In this document: positions 1-8,827 of the stretch, one piece after another
Layout of the letters: each line of letters begins with the position of its first letter
Numbering within the stretch: position 1 is the first letter of the stretch
Source: Clostridia bacterium
GTDB taxonomy: Bacteria; Bacillota; Clostridia; UBA1381; UBA9506
NCBI GenBank assembly: GCA_017416855.1
Contig: JAFQAZ010000010.1
Coordinates: forward strand, 26,476-90,475
Direction of reading: 5' to 3'
Length of the DNA: 64,000 nt
Notes under the pieces: model-generated
The model's input: only the letters and a program-made list of their open reading frames with translations
What the model was told of the DNA's origin: nothing
Databases searched by the model: none
Translations under genes and position numbers: made by a program

Positions 1-1
1 T

Positions 2-448
2 CTGTATGAAAAGCCCGTTAACGTATTCGTTGCTGGCTTCATTGGCAGCCCGCCGATGAACTTTATTGATGCAGTTTTGGAAAAGGCTGATGATGGTCTC
101 CAGCTGAAAATTGGTAACACTATTATCAAACTGCCTGAAGAAAAAGCTAAGGCTCTGGAAGGCTCTGATTATATCGGTAAAGAAGTATTAATGGGTATCC
201 GTCCTGAAAATATTCATGACAGTGCTACTTCTAATGTAGCTGCAGCTTGTGAAGTGGATGCTCATGTTGATGTTACTGAAATGATGGGTGCAGAAACCTA
301 TTTATATGTAACAATTGAAGGCACTCCCTTCATTGCAAGAGTTAACCCCAGAACAACTGCTAAACCCGGTGATGACATTAAACTGGTTATCGATGGCAGC
401 AGAATTCATCTGTTTGACAAAGAAACCGAAATGGTTATTATCAACTAA
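2..448 (+). CDS. Sugar ABC transporter ATP-binding protein, C-terminal part (MsmX/UgpC type)
   Basis: This is the 3' end of a gene whose start lies left of the window; the frame is open from base 2 and reads LYEKPVNVFVAGFIGSPPMN at its beginning. That Y-x-x-P...F-I-G-S-P-x-M-N segment joins the nucleotide-binding domain to the TOBE domain in MsmK/MsmX/UgpC-type ATPases of CUT1 sugar importers. The TOBE part follows, with the typical GIRPENI strand at about residues 66-72 of the fragment. Walker A, signature and Walker B motifs are outside the window. In Bacillota one such ATPase often serves several importers that lack their own, so it could power the importer at 33151-36685, which has no ATPase gene beside it; that link is inference. 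A strong terminator follows the stop codon. Confidence 0.9.
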   Translation: MYEKPVNVFVAGFIGSPPMNFIDAVLEKADDGLQLKIGNTIIKLPEEKAKALEGSDYIGKEVLMGIRPENIHDSATSNVAAACEVDAHVDVTEMMGAETYLYVTIEGTPFIARVNPRTTAKPGDDIKLVIDGSRIHLFDKETEMVIIN

Positions 449-460
449 TGTCGATTTACT

Positions 461-492
461 AGCGACGATGCAATTTGCATCGTCGCTTTTTT
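461..492 (+). terminator. Rho-independent terminator of the ABC ATPase gene
   Basis: A perfect 13-bp inverted repeat (AGCGACGATGCAA / TTGCATCGTCGCT) with essentially no loop beyond the central bases, followed directly by a T6 tract. It starts 12 bases after the stop codon of the upstream gene and precedes the promoter of the next operon. Confidence 0.9.
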
Positions 493-525
493 ATGTTTAT
501 ATTCTTTGAATCAGCAGAAAAAGCC

Positions 526-554
526 TTGCAATATGCTGTATTTTTTGTTATAAT
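526..554 (+). promoter_or_regulatory. Sigma-A promoter of the pyrK-pyrD-pgi-thrC-prmA operon
   Basis: TTGCAA (526-531) and TATAAT (549-554) are separated by 17 bases, upstream of the first gene of the operon. The leader to the start codon at 637 is about 75 bases. I see no obvious PyrR-type anti-terminator hairpin in it. Confidence 0.7.
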
Positions 555-636
555 GAAATTTGATGATTTTATATAATGGAAATTTTGTGCGTATTGATCT
601 AAATGAATACATATACATAGAAATAAGGTGAAAGAA

Positions 637-1404
637 ATGAGTTATGAGGTATATACTTGTACTCTGGAGAGTCAGAAAGAAATTGCGCCGAATATTGTTG
701 AGGCTTGGGTTGTGAATGCTGAGCTTGCGGCAAAAGCTAAACCCGGTCAGTTTTTGCATATTCAATGTGGTGACGCCACATCGATGCCGCTTCGTCGTCC
801 GATCAGTATTTGTGATGTGCAGGGAGATCGTGTCTGCTTTATTTATGAGGTTAAGGGCCGTGGTACAAAATCGTTGCAGCAGCAATACGGAGAGTTGGAT
901 ATTTTAGGTCCGGTTGGCAATGGCTTTACGGTTGACAATGGCAAATATAAGTGTCCTGCTGTGATTGGCGGTGGCATTGGTGTTTATCCTATGTTGTTTT
1001 TAACAAAACAGCTGAAAGGTGCCGTGGCTTACATTGGCTTCCGTAATAAAGATTTGGTGACGCTGGAGGATGAATTTAATAAAGCAGCAGATTCTGTAAC
1101 TCTTACAACAGATGATGGCAGCTATGGTGTTGCCGGCTTTGCTCTTGAAGAACTGAAAAAAGACTGTGAAACAAAACAATTTGATATTATTTATGCCTGC
1201 GGTCCGAAAGGTATGCTTCGTGCAGTAAAGGCCTTTGCTGAAGGAGCCGGGATTCCGTGTCAGCTTTCCTTGGAAGAACGTATGGGTTGCGGTATCGGTG
1301 CGTGCCTTACCTGCAGTTGCGAAACGACCCACGAGGGAACAGACAAATATAAACGAGTCTGTCGGAATGGCCCGGTATTCTGGTCTGAGGAGGTTGTGCT
1401 GTAA
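637..1404 (+). CDS. pyrK: Dihydroorotate dehydrogenase electron transfer subunit PyrK
   Basis: Iron-sulfur flavoprotein that takes electrons from the class 1B dihydroorotate dehydrogenase PyrD and passes them to NAD+, in pyrimidine synthesis. The order is a ferredoxin-reductase-like FAD domain (RRPISICD near residue 50), an NAD-binding domain (GGGIGVYP, then YACGPKGML), and a C-terminal 2Fe-2S loop with four cysteines (CGIGACLTC...VC). At about 255 residues it has the usual length. I chose the ATG at 637 because AAGGTG lies 6 bases before it; a GTG at 628 sits inside that ribosome binding site. The stop codon overlaps the pyrD start by one base, suggesting translational coupling of the two subunits. 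Confidence 0.95.
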   Translation: MSYEVYTCTLESQKEIAPNIVEAWVVNAELAAKAKPGQFLHIQCGDATSMPLRRPISICDVQGDRVCFIYEVKGRGTKSLQQQYGELDILGPVGNGFTVDNGKYKCPAVIGGGIGVYPMLFLTKQLKGAVAYIGFRNKDLVTLEDEFNKAADSVTLTTDDGSYGVAGFALEELKKDCETKQFDIIYACGPKGMLRAVKAFAEGAGIPCQLSLEERMGCGIGACLTCSCETTHEGTDKYKRVCRNGPVFWSEEVVL

Positions 1405-2312
1405 TGAATATGAAAGTTAAGATTGCCGGTGTGGAATTGAATAATCCCATCATTGCAGCTTCCGGCACCTTTGGTTTTGGTCATGAATACGGTGAATTAT
1501 ATGATTTAAATGAGGTTGGTGCTATTTCGGTTAAAGGTTTAACCAAAGCACCCCGCGCAGGGAATCCGCCACCGCGTATTACAGAAACGCCCGGCGGTGT
1601 TTTGAACAGCGTTGGTTTGCAGAATCCCGGTGTGGATGCTTTTATTGAAAAGGAAATTCCATTCCTGAGACAGTATAGCTGCAAAATTATTGCCAATATG
1701 GCCGGCAGCACCTTTGAGGATTACTGCGAGATGGCTGAAAAGCTTTCTGCAGTTGATGTTGATATGCTGGAAATGAATATCTCCTGCCCCAATGTTAAGG
1801 CAGGCGGAGCAGCTTTTGGCACTAATCCGGACACGGTGTTTGAAATTACCAAAACGGTGCGTAAATATGCCAAATTGCCGTTGATTGTAAAGCTTTCACC
1901 TAATGTTTCTGATATAACAGAAACGGCAAAAGCGGCAGAAGCCGGTGGTGCGGATGCGTTATCTTTAATCAATACCTTAACCGGTATGGCCATTGATATT
2001 AAGACAAAACGTCCCATTCTGGCCAATGTGATTGGCGGTTTGTCCGGCCCCTGCGTGAAACCGGTGGCTCTCAGAATGGTACATCAGGTATATAATTCTG
2101 TGAATTTGCCCATCATTGGTATGGGAGGCATTTCAAACGGCACTGATGCTGTGGAGTTCTTCCTGGCAGGGAGTGCGGCGGTTCAGGTGGGCACCGCAAA
2201 CTTTACAGATCCGTATGCCTGCGTTCGTATTCGTGATGAATTAAAAGAGTATATGAAAGCAGAAAATATAGCAAACGTCAGCGACTTAACCGGTCAGTTG
2301 ATTGTTGATTGA
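1404..2312 (+). CDS. pyrD: Dihydroorotate dehydrogenase, class 1B catalytic subunit PyrD
   Basis: FMN TIM-barrel enzyme oxidising dihydroorotate to orotate, partner of the preceding PyrK. Visible marks are the N-terminal AASGTFGFG phosphate/FMN segment, the NISCPNVKAGG segment with catalytic Cys at residue 128, the KLSPN strand, and the C-terminal GMGGISNG and QVGTANF FMN-phosphate sites. A cysteine base rather than serine, plus the adjacent pyrK, marks class 1B. Length of 302 residues is normal. GAGGAGGT ends 10 bases before the ATG and lies within pyrK. The rest of the pyrimidine pathway is not in this window. Confidence 0.96.
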   Translation: MNMKVKIAGVELNNPIIAASGTFGFGHEYGELYDLNEVGAISVKGLTKAPRAGNPPPRITETPGGVLNSVGLQNPGVDAFIEKEIPFLRQYSCKIIANMAGSTFEDYCEMAEKLSAVDVDMLEMNISCPNVKAGGAAFGTNPDTVFEITKTVRKYAKLPLIVKLSPNVSDITETAKAAEAGGADALSLINTLTGMAIDIKTKRPILANVIGGLSGPCVKPVALRMVHQVYNSVNLPIIGMGGISNGTDAVEFFLAGSAAVQVGTANFTDPYACVRIRDELKEYMKAENIANVSDLTGQLIVD

Positions 2313-2324
2313 TATAGGAGGATT

Positions 2325-3677
2325 ATGATGAAGAACATCACATTAGATTATAGTAAAGCAACTGCTTGGATTAGTGAAGAAGAAATTGCTAATATGGCTG
2401 GTCAGATTGAGGATGCTTATAAAAAACTGACGGAAAAAACCGGTGCAGGAAACGATTTTTTAGGCTGGGTAAATCTGCCCAACGACTATGATAAGGAAGA
2501 ATATGCACGGATCAAGAAAGCAGCTGAAAAGATCAGAAATACTGCCGATGTGCTGATTGTTATCGGTATTGGTGGTTCTTATTTAGGTGCAAAAGCTGCC
2601 ATTGACCTGTTTACGAACAGTTTTTATAATCTGCAGGAGGCTGAAGACAGAAAAGCACCGCAGATTTTCTTTGCAGGCAATTCCATCAGCTCTACGTATC
2701 TGGCTGATTTATACAATCTGGTTAAGGATAAGGATATCTGCTTAAACGTTATTTCCAAATCCGGAACCACAACAGAGCCTGCAATTGCGTTCCGTGTGTT
2801 TAAGGAGCTGGTTGAGCAGAAATACGGTAAAGAGGGTGCAAAGGACCGCATTTTCGTTACCACCGATAAAGCAAGAGGTGCCTTAAAACAGCTTTCTGAT
2901 AAAGAAGGTTATGAAACCTTTGTAATTGCTGATGATATCGGTGGCCGTTATTCCGTACTGAGTGCCGTAGGCTTATTACCGATTGCCGTTTGCGGAGCAG
3001 ATTTAGATGCTATTATGCAGGGCGCACAGGACGCTTATAAAGAATATAGCAATGCTGATTTAGGCAGCAACATCTGCTACCAGTATGCTGCTTTGCGCAA
3101 TATTTTATATAGAAAGAGCAAAACCATTGAAATTATGGTGAATTATGAGCCTAAGCTTCACTATTTTGCAGAATGGTGGAAACAGCTTTACGGTGAGAGT
3201 GAAGGCAAGGATCAGAAGGGTATTTTCCCGGCTGCGGTTGATTTTTCAACTGACCTGCACTCTATGGGACAGTACATTCAGGATGGTCTGAGAAACATTT
3301 TTGAAACGGTTCTGCATGTAGAAAACCCCACCGCTGATGTGACCATTAAAGAAGACGGTGACAATGTGGATGGCTTAAACTTCTTAGCCGGCAAAACAGT
3401 TTCTCATGTAAATGAAATGGCATTTTTGGGTACTGTTCTGGCACATAATGATGGAGGCGTTCCCAATCTGATTATTAACATTCCTGCCCTTAATGAATAT
3501 AATTTCGGGAAGCTGGTTTATTTCTTTGAAAAGGCTTGCGGCATCAGCGGTTATCTGCTGGCGGTTAATCCCTTTAACCAGCCCGGCGTGGAAGCTTATA
3601 AAAAGAATATGTTTGCGCTTTTAGGTAAGCCCGGCTATGAAAATGAAAAGGCTGCCTTAGAAGCTCGTCTTCAATAA
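2325..3677 (+). CDS. pgi: Glucose-6-phosphate isomerase
   Basis: Interconverts glucose-6-phosphate and fructose-6-phosphate in glycolysis. The protein has the SIS-fold phosphosugar loops typical of bacterial Pgi: [12 protein letters not shown] near residue 88, [10 protein letters not shown] near residue 146, and the active-site segment [13 protein letters not shown]. At 450 residues it is the usual size for Bacillota. Two ATG codons are adjacent (2325 and 2328); AGGAGG at 2316-2321 is 3 and 6 bases away respectively, so 2328 may be the real start. It sits 12 bases after pyrD and 9 bases before thrC, an unusual but clearly co-transcribed arrangement. Confidence 0.96.
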   Translation: MMKNITLDYSKATAWISEEEIANMAGQIEDAYKKLTEKTGAGNDFLGWVNLPNDYDKEEYARIKKAAEKIRNTADVLIVIGIGGSYLGAKAAIDLFTNSFYNLQEAEDRKAPQIFFAGNSISSTYLADLYNLVKDKDICLNVISKSGTTTEPAIAFRVFKELVEQKYGKEGAKDRIFVTTDKARGALKQLSDKEGYETFVIADDIGGRYSVLSAVGLLPIAVCGADLDAIMQGAQDAYKEYSNADLGSNICYQYAALRNILYRKSKTIEIMVNYEPKLHYFAEWWKQLYGESEGKDQKGIFPAAVDFSTDLHSMGQYIQDGLRNIFETVLHVENPTADVTIKEDGDNVDGLNFLAGKTVSHVNEMAFLGTVLAHNDGGVPNLIINIPALNEYNFGKLVYFFEKACGISGYLLAVNPFNQPGVEAYKKNMFALLGKPGYENEKAALEARLQ

Positions 3678-3686
3678 GGAGGAACA

Positions 3687-5192
3687 ATGATGGAATATAC
3701 AAGCACAAGAGACAAATCTCTTTCCGTATCCTCGGCTGTTGCCATTAAAACAGGGTTGGCACCGGATGGCGGTTTGTTTGTTCCCAAGGACATTCCCCAG
3801 ATTACAAAAGAAGAAATTGAAGCCTTGGCACAAATGAGCTATACTGACCGTGCAGTTAAAATTCTGGAAGGTTATCTGACTGATTTTACAGGTGCAGAGC
3901 TTTCTGAATGTACGCACAATGCTTATAACAAAGCTAAATTTGAAACTGATGAAATTGCACCGTTATATAAACTGACAAATGATGTTTATTTTTTGGAACT
4001 GTGGCACGGTCCTACCTGCGCATTTAAAGATATGGCGCTGCAGATTTTGCCCCATCTTTTGAAAAAATCGGTGGTGAAAACCGGCGAAACCAAAGAGGTA
4101 GTGATTCTGGTTGCCACCTCTGGCGATACAGGCAAAGCAGCCCTGGAAGGCTTTAAAGATGTTGATGGTACAAGAATTATTGTATTCTATCCTGAAAACG
4201 GTGTTTCCAGTATGCAGAAGCGTCAGATGGCAACTCAGGAGGGTAATAATGTTGATGTGGCGGCTGTATATGGTAACTTTGACGATGCGCAGAGTGGCGT
4301 GAAACGGATATTTGGCGATAAAGAGTATGCCCGCGTGCTGGAACAGAACAATTTTATGCTGTCCAGCGCCAACTCCATTAACTGGGGTCGTTTGGTACCG
4401 CAGATTGTATATTATTTCTCTGCTTATGCTAATCTGGTTAAAAACGATGAAATTAAAGTGGGCGATCCGGTGAATTTCGTTGTGCCCACCGGTAATTTTG
4501 GTAATATTCTGGCGGCATATTATGCAAAGGAGATGGGTCTGCCCATTGCCAAGCTGATTTGTGCCTCTAACGAGAATAATGTGCTGACTGACTTTATTAA
4601 TACCGGCGTATACGATAAAAACCGTCCTTTTAAAACCACCAGCTCGCCATCTATGGATATTTTGATTTCCAGTAATTTAGAGCGGTTTTTATATCATATC
4701 ACCGGTTGTGATGATGTCCGTGTGGCCGGCTGGATGAAGGAGCTTGCTGAAACCGGCAGATATGAAGTGCCCGAGGTAACCAAGGCGAAGATTAGAGAAG
4801 TATTCTATGGTGGTTGCTGCAACGATGAGGAAACTCTCTTAACCATTCGTGCCGTGCATAAAGAAAACGGCTATGTGATTGATACGCACACGGCTGTGGC
4901 AAAATGTGTATATGATGCTTATCGTGCAGAAACAGGCGACGAAACAAAAACGGTAATCGTTTCCACAGCCAGTCCCTTTAAATTCAGCGATAATGTGCTG
5001 AATGCCATTGCTGGTGATGGTGCGGCTGATGGCCTTGACGACTTTGCTTTGCTGGAGACTCTGTCAGAAAAAGGTGAACTCACCATTCCGGCATCGCTGG
5101 CAGATCTGCGCACAAAACCGATTATTTTTACAACCACTTGTGATAAAACAGAAATGTATGATGTGGTCAGCCATATGCTGAACCTTTCATAA
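3687..5192 (+). CDS. thrC: Threonine synthase
   Basis: PLP enzyme converting O-phosphohomoserine to threonine. The N-terminal domain (about residues 1-95) carries TRD and GGLF(V)P segments typical of the ThrC-2 family. The PLP lysine is Lys114 in GPTCAFKDMALQ, followed by VATSGDTGKAA for cofactor phosphate binding. The C-terminal TASPFKFSDNVL segment is also characteristic. Length of 501 residues fits the long clade. AGGAGG directly overlaps the end of pgi, and an ATG at 3690 is an alternative start next to the ATG at 3687. No homoserine kinase or dehydrogenase lies nearby. Confidence 0.95.
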   Translation: MMEYTSTRDKSLSVSSAVAIKTGLAPDGGLFVPKDIPQITKEEIEALAQMSYTDRAVKILEGYLTDFTGAELSECTHNAYNKAKFETDEIAPLYKLTNDVYFLELWHGPTCAFKDMALQILPHLLKKSVVKTGETKEVVILVATSGDTGKAALEGFKDVDGTRIIVFYPENGVSSMQKRQMATQEGNNVDVAAVYGNFDDAQSGVKRIFGDKEYARVLEQNNFMLSSANSINWGRLVPQIVYYFSAYANLVKNDEIKVGDPVNFVVPTGNFGNILAAYYAKEMGLPIAKLICASNENNVLTDFINTGVYDKNRPFKTTSSPSMDILISSNLERFLYHITGCDDVRVAGWMKELAETGRYEVPEVTKAKIREVFYGGCCNDEETLLTIRAVHKENGYVIDTHTAVAKCVYDAYRAETGDETKTVIVSTASPFKFSDNVLNAIAGDGAADGLDDFALLETLSEKGELTIPASLADLRTKPIIFTTTCDKTEMYDVVSHMLNLS

Positions 5193-5204
5193 GAGGGAGT
5201 TATT

Positions 5205-6185
5205 ATGGGACAGAGTTGGATTCAGGCGGTAATCTACACAACATCTGAGGGAATTGAGCCTGTTAGCGGTCGATTGTATCAGTTGGGTATTACCGGCCTT
5301 GAAATTGAAGATGAAGCAGATTTTAAAACCTTTTTAGAAGAAAACCGTTCTGCGTGGGATTATGTGGACGAAGAGCTTTTAAAAGAAAAATCCTGTGAAA
5401 CTAATATTAAAATTTATGTAACCAATGACAGCGCCGGCAGAGAGATGCTGATGGAAGCGGAGCGTTCAATGCAGGAACTGAAGAGACTGGATGCAGAGGG
5501 TCTGTTCGGCAGCTTGCGCTTTGCGCTTTCTGATGTGGATGAAGAAGATTGGGCTAATAACTGGAAGCAGTATTTTAAACCTTTATCCATTGGGGAAAAA
5601 ATTCTGGTGCTGCCGGAGTGGGAGACCTTGGAAAAAGAAACAGACAGAACTGTGTTTGTGATTAATCCGGGGATGAGTTTCGGTACAGGCTCCCATCACA
5701 CTACAAAATTGTGTCTGGAGCGTTTAGAAAAATATGTTCAGCCCGGGATGGAGATTTTGGATTTAGGTTGTGGTAGCGGTATTTTATCTGCTGTAGCTCT
5801 GCTTTTGGGTGCAGAATCTGCAACAGCAGTAGATATAGACCCTAACGCTGCCCGTATTGCCCGCGAAAATGCCCAAAGAAACGGCATAGAAGATGACCGT
5901 TATCGGGTGTTTGCCGGTAATGTATTAGAGGATGAGGCGCTGTTACAGAGTGTTTCTGACAGAAAATATGATATTATCCTGGCCAACATTGTGGCGGATG
6001 TTATCATTGCGTTGGCACCGAAAATTGCACCACTGTTAAAGGAAGACGGTATTTACATTACATCCGGTATCATTACCGACCGTGGTGACGAGGTGCAGGC
6101 AACCTATGAAAAGGAACCTCTCCAAAAACTGCACGTTGCTCAGAGTGGTGACTGGCTGGCTTTGGATTACAGGAACAAAGCGTGA
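5205..6185 (+). CDS. prmA: Ribosomal protein L11 methyltransferase
   Basis: SAM-dependent enzyme that trimethylates ribosomal protein L11 in the cytoplasm. The N-terminal substrate-recognition region (about residues 1-125) is followed by a Rossmann methyltransferase domain with motif I DLGCGSGILS, the acidic strand VDIDPNA, and the NIVADVI motif specific for PrmA. The NPGMSFGTGSHHTT segment just before motif I is also typical. At 326 residues the length is normal. It is the last gene of the operon, 12 bases after thrC, preceded by GAGGGAG. No terminator separates it from the tRNA-Val unit, so some read-through into the tRNA is possible. Confidence 0.95.
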   Translation: MGQSWIQAVIYTTSEGIEPVSGRLYQLGITGLEIEDEADFKTFLEENRSAWDYVDEELLKEKSCETNIKIYVTNDSAGREMLMEAERSMQELKRLDAEGLFGSLRFALSDVDEEDWANNWKQYFKPLSIGEKILVLPEWETLEKETDRTVFVINPGMSFGTGSHHTTKLCLERLEKYVQPGMEILDLGCGSGILSAVALLLGAESATAVDIDPNAARIARENAQRNGIEDDRYRVFAGNVLEDEALLQSVSDRKYDIILANIVADVIIALAPKIAPLLKEDGIYITSGIITDRGDEVQATYEKEPLQKLHVAQSGDWLALDYRNKA

Positions 6186-6196
6186 AAAGAAAGTTC

Positions 6197-6225
6197 TTGC
6201 TTTTCAGAACTGTTTATGGTAAAAT
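6197..6225 (+). promoter_or_regulatory. Promoter of tRNA-Val
   Basis: TTGCTT (6197-6202), a 17-base spacer and TAAAAT (6220-6225). A 7-bp GC-rich hairpin (TGCCGGG / CCCGGCA, 6233-6251) sits in the leader directly before the tRNA and may help 5' processing. Confidence 0.65.
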
Positions 6226-6254
6226 TACTTATTGCCGGGCGTTACCCGGCACAT

Positions 6255-6331
6255 GAGGGTATAGCTCAGTTGGTCAGAGCGCTTGCTTGACATGCAAGAG
6301 GTCGATGGTTCAAGTCCATTTATCCTCACCA
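6255..6331 (+). tRNA. tRNA-Val (anticodon GAC)
   Basis: Cloverleaf of 77 nt with encoded CCA. Acceptor stem GAGGGTA / TATCCTC (one G-T pair), D arm GCTC...GAGC, anticodon stem CTTGC / GCAAG with loop TTGACAT giving anticodon GAC, and T loop TTCAAGT on stem GATGG / CCATT. GAC reads GUC/GUU valine codons. Confidence 0.96.
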
Positions 6332-6335
6332 AAAA

Positions 6336-6365
6336 GGCAGTAATCCAGGGATTACTGCCTTTTTT
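6336..6365. terminator. Bidirectional terminator between tRNA-Val and the XRE gene
   Basis: Eleven-bp inverted repeat GGCAGTAATCC / GGATTACTGCC with loop AG, flanked by A5 on the left and T6 on the right. It can end the tRNA-Val transcript on the plus strand and, since the XRE stop codon is at 6364-6366, the repressor transcript on the minus strand. Confidence 0.9.
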
Positions 6366-6777
6366 AGTTGCAATCGTGCGTTGATTTATTAAGTTCTGAT
6401 ATCTGGATTTTTCTTTTGAGAAAGTCATAAAACTGAATCATACCTATGCGGCCTTCAGAATTTAAAAAGGATAAGTCTAAATAGTTTCGATGTTCATCAA
6501 CAGCATTTTTAATGCGGGTAAAATCGTTCATTTCGGGAAGGGTAAGATTAAAATCACGGAATTTATCACGGTCAATTAAATAGTCGGTCAGCACTTCAAA
6601 AATATCTGCAATGCGAATCAGCATTTCCTGATCCGGTTGGCGGTTACCGGTTTCGTAATTGGCAAGACAGCTGCGGGAAATGCCTAATTCTTTTGCTAAG
6701 ACCTCCTGTGATTTTCCGCTTTGAATGCGCAAAGCTTTCAGTTTGGCAGGAAATGCAGAATTGTAAAAGGTGTACAT
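6364..6777 (-). CDS. XRE-family helix-turn-helix regulator
   Basis: Small cytoplasmic DNA-binding protein of 137 residues. Residues about 10-65 form a Cro/CI-type domain: LRIQSGKSQEVLAKELGISR is helix 1 to recognition helix start, then YETGNRQPDQEML and a final helix. The remaining ~70 residues are charged, helical and unrecognised, so the signal sensed is unknown. ATG at 6777 is preceded by GGAG at 10 bases. Its own promoter is flanked by a CAATCGT/ACGATTG inverted pair, which suggests autoregulation. It stands alone between two core units, and no phage or mobile genes are near. Target genes cannot be told from the sequence. Confidence 0.85.
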   Translation of the reverse strand: MYTFYNSAFPAKLKALRIQSGKSQEVLAKELGISRSCLANYETGNRQPDQEMLIRIADIFEVLTDYLIDRDKFRDFNLTLPEMNDFTRIKNAVDEHRNYLDLSFLNSEGRIGMIQFYDFLKRKIQISELNKSTHDCN

Positions 6778-6785
6778 ATAAAAAC

Positions 6786-6841
6786 TCCAATCGTTTTGGA
6801 TTTCTTATGTGTAGTATACAACATATTTGTACGATTGTCAA
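6786..6841 (-). promoter_or_regulatory. Promoter and possible operator of the XRE gene
   Basis: On the minus strand TTGACA (6841-6836), 17 bases, TATACT (6818-6813), a near-consensus promoter. CAATCGT at 6788-6794 and ACGATTG at 6831-6837 form an inverted pair that brackets the -10 box and overlaps the -35 box, and TCCAA/TTGGA (6786-6800) is a smaller inverted repeat in the leader. These are plausible self-repression sites, not shown. Confidence 0.7.
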
Positions 6842-6918
6842 GATAAAAATACAAAATAATTGGACTTTTGTGTTTTTTGAAAATGAAAATGCTGAACGGC
6901 ATATTTAACATCTGCGTA

Positions 6919-6947
6919 TTGACGAATTTTTAGCGTTGTGGTATAAT
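6919..6947 (+). promoter_or_regulatory. Promoter of the zinc-ribbon protein gene
   Basis: TTGACG (6919-6924), 17-base spacer, TATAAT (6942-6947): a strong sigma-A promoter about 37 bases upstream of the start codon at 6984. Confidence 0.85.
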
Positions 6948-6983
6948 ATAATAAATATTATCTATATTGAAGGAGATTTCATT

Positions 6984-7349
6984 ATGGAGAATTTTTTAGA
7001 TTCTGTTAAACAGGCAATGGATAGCGCTGTTAAAAAGACAGGGCAAATGGTAGAAAAAACAAAGGTTAAATTGGCAGCGGTTGACACCAAAAACACATTA
7101 AGAGCAACGTATGTTCGTTTAGGCGAATTAACATATTGTGCGGCACGCGGAGATGAAACGTTAGGTGATCAGATTGAGCAGGTTTTGCTTGAAATTGATC
7201 GGTTAAAGGAGACCTTGGCCAGACAGGAAGAATCTGCTAACGAGACTGCCGGCATTCCTGGTACTAGCGGTACAAAATATTGCCCTCATTGCGGTGCATC
7301 TTGTACACCTACGGCATTGTTCTGCTCTAATTGCGGCAAACAAATGTAA
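6984..7349 (+). CDS. Small coiled-coil protein with C-terminal zinc ribbon
   Basis: Protein of 121 residues with no assigned function. Residues about 1-85 are charged and helical, probably a coiled coil (repeated SVKQAM/KKTGQMVEKTK patterns, then LLEIDRLKETLARQEE). A short Gly/Thr linker leads to a C-terminal zinc ribbon with CPHC and CSNC pairs spaced by 12 residues, as in the zinc-ribbon domains found at the ends of many bacterial membrane-associated or scaffold proteins. I chose the ATG at 6984 because AGGAGAT precedes it by 7 bases; upstream in-frame starts overlap the promoter. It has its own promoter and terminator, so it is monocistronic. No signal peptide or membrane segment is visible. 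Confidence 0.85.
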   Translation: MENFLDSVKQAMDSAVKKTGQMVEKTKVKLAAVDTKNTLRATYVRLGELTYCAARGDETLGDQIEQVLLEIDRLKETLARQEESANETAGIPGTSGTKYCPHCGASCTPTALFCSNCGKQM

Positions 7350-7370
7350 TGAAATGAAATAATTAAAAAA

Positions 7371-7406
7371 GGCGATGTAAAAAAGAATTTTTTACATCGC
7401 CTTTTT
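7371..7406. terminator. Bidirectional terminator between zinc-ribbon and citrate synthase genes
   Basis: Fourteen-bp perfect stem GGCGATGTAAAAAA / TTTTTTACATCGCC with a 3-base loop, T5 on the right and an A-run on the left, lying between converging genes. Confidence 0.9.
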
Positions 7407-7430
7407 ATATCACTATTTTGTATACTGAAC

Positions 7431-8804
7431 TTACGGACGTTTATTAATTGGGATGTATTCTTTCGATTTGGAAACGCTTTTATAAGCCGGGCGGATAATG
7501 CGGCTTCCATATAAAACTTCTTCCATACGGTGAGCGCACCAGCCGGGCATACGGGCAATGGCAAACATGGGGGTATATAATTCGGGAGGAATGTTCAGCA
7601 TTTTATAAACAAAACCTGAATATAAATCCACATTGGCACACATATCCTTAGGACCGCGCATGCGATGGAAGATATCTGGTGTTAATTCTTCAATCATGCA
7701 ATACAAGCCAAATTCCTTTTCGTTACCTGTCACTTTGGCAAGCTCGGCGGCTTTTTCTTTGAGCATTACGGCGCGGGGGTCAGAACGGGTATAAATAGCA
7801 TGGCCCATACCATATACCAGGCCGGAATGATCGTAAGTTTCTTTGCGCAACGTTTTTTCAATGTAAGCTGCAACCTGGTCAGCATCGGTAATATCTTCAA
7901 TGTTGGCTTTAAAGTCTTCAATCATGCCCATGGTTTTCTGATTGGCGCCACCGTGACGGGGGCCTTTCAAAGAACCGATAGCAGAAGAAATGGCAGAATA
8001 CGTATCACTGCCGGAAGAGGAAACAACGCGTGTTGTAAAAGCTGAGTTATTACCGCCGCCGTGCTCTGCATGAAGCATTAAGGCAAGGTCTAAGATCTCA
8101 GCTTCCAGGCGGGTATACTGATTGTCATTTCGAATCATATATAAAAAGTTTTCAGCAGTAGAAAGCTCCGGTTGTGGGTTGTGAATGTACAGGCTTTTGC
8201 CATCATAGTAATGGAGCTTTGCCTGATAGGTATAGGCCACCAGGGTGGGGACCCGTGCCACAAGCAGCATAGACTGGCTGATTAAGTTAGCCACACTCGT
8301 ATTGTCTGCATCGTCATCATATGAATACATCGTCAACACAGCTCTGGCCAGCTTGTTCATAATATTCGGGCTGGGGCAACGCATAATAACATCTTCGCGG
8401 AAATCGTAGGGAACCGGACGTAAATGTGCCAGCAGTTCATTAAAGGAATCCAATTCAGAACGACTTGGCAGTTTGCCGAATAAAATGAGGTAACAAACCT
8501 CTTCATAGCCAAAGCGTTTTTCTTTAGTGCAGTTTGCAACAATATCGGCCACATCAATGCCACGATATGATAATTTACCGTCGTCAGCTACTTTTTCATC
8601 TTCAGAGACCACATAACCGTGAACGTTACCAATGCTGGTTAAACCGGCTAAAACACCGGTACCGTCACTGTTACGCAAGCCACGCTTAACTTTATCCTTA
8701 TATTTATTAAAGGTATCAGGCGCAATCTGAGAATTCTCAAGCATTACATTTTGTAAGTTCTCCAGCGCCTCTTTTAATACGATTGTTTCTTTCAATGTGT
8801 TCAC
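7431..8804 (-). CDS. gltA: Citrate synthase
   Basis: Condenses acetyl-CoA and oxaloacetate to citrate. The 457-residue protein has the citrate synthase hallmarks: LMLHAEHGGGNNSAF with an active-site histidine, GPRHGGANQK, and GLVYGMGHAIYTRSDPRA with the second catalytic histidine, followed by the C-terminal region with RMPGWCAH. The first ~75 residues precede the usual core, as in the longer clade seen in many Clostridia. A GTG at 8804 and a TTG at 8795 are both possible starts: GTG lies inside the GGTAGGTG sequence that would be the ribosome binding site for TTG, so the shorter form is credible. It is monocistronic with a divergent tRNA-Met promoter behind it. No aconitase or isocitrate dehydrogenase is in the window. 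Confidence 0.95.
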   Translation of the reverse strand: MNTLKETIVLKEALENLQNVMLENSQIAPDTFNKYKDKVKRGLRNSDGTGVLAGLTSIGNVHGYVVSEDEKVADDGKLSYRGIDVADIVANCTKEKRFGYEEVCYLILFGKLPSRSELDSFNELLAHLRPVPYDFREDVIMRCPSPNIMNKLARAVLTMYSYDDDADNTSVANLISQSMLLVARVPTLVAYTYQAKLHYYDGKSLYIHNPQPELSTAENFLYMIRNDNQYTRLEAEILDLALMLHAEHGGGNNSAFTTRVVSSSGSDTYSAISSAIGSLKGPRHGGANQKTMGMIEDFKANIEDITDADQVAAYIEKTLRKETYDHSGLVYGMGHAIYTRSDPRAVMLKEKAAELAKVTGNEKEFGLYCMIEELTPDIFHRMRGPKDMCANVDLYSGFVYKMLNIPPELYTPMFAIARMPGWCAHRMEEVLYGSRIIRPAYKSVSKSKEYIPINKRP

Positions 8805-8827
8805 CTACCAACAAAGATATATAAAAT

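Noticed and set aside
628..636. GTG start three codons upstream for pyrK
   Set aside because: It lies inside AAGGTG, the ribosome binding site of the ATG at 637.
6225..6428. Minus-strand frame of 67 codons reading ...LEPSTSCMSSKRSDQLS...
   Set aside because: It is the antisense of tRNA-Val plus its terminator; this is a well-known type of false gene.
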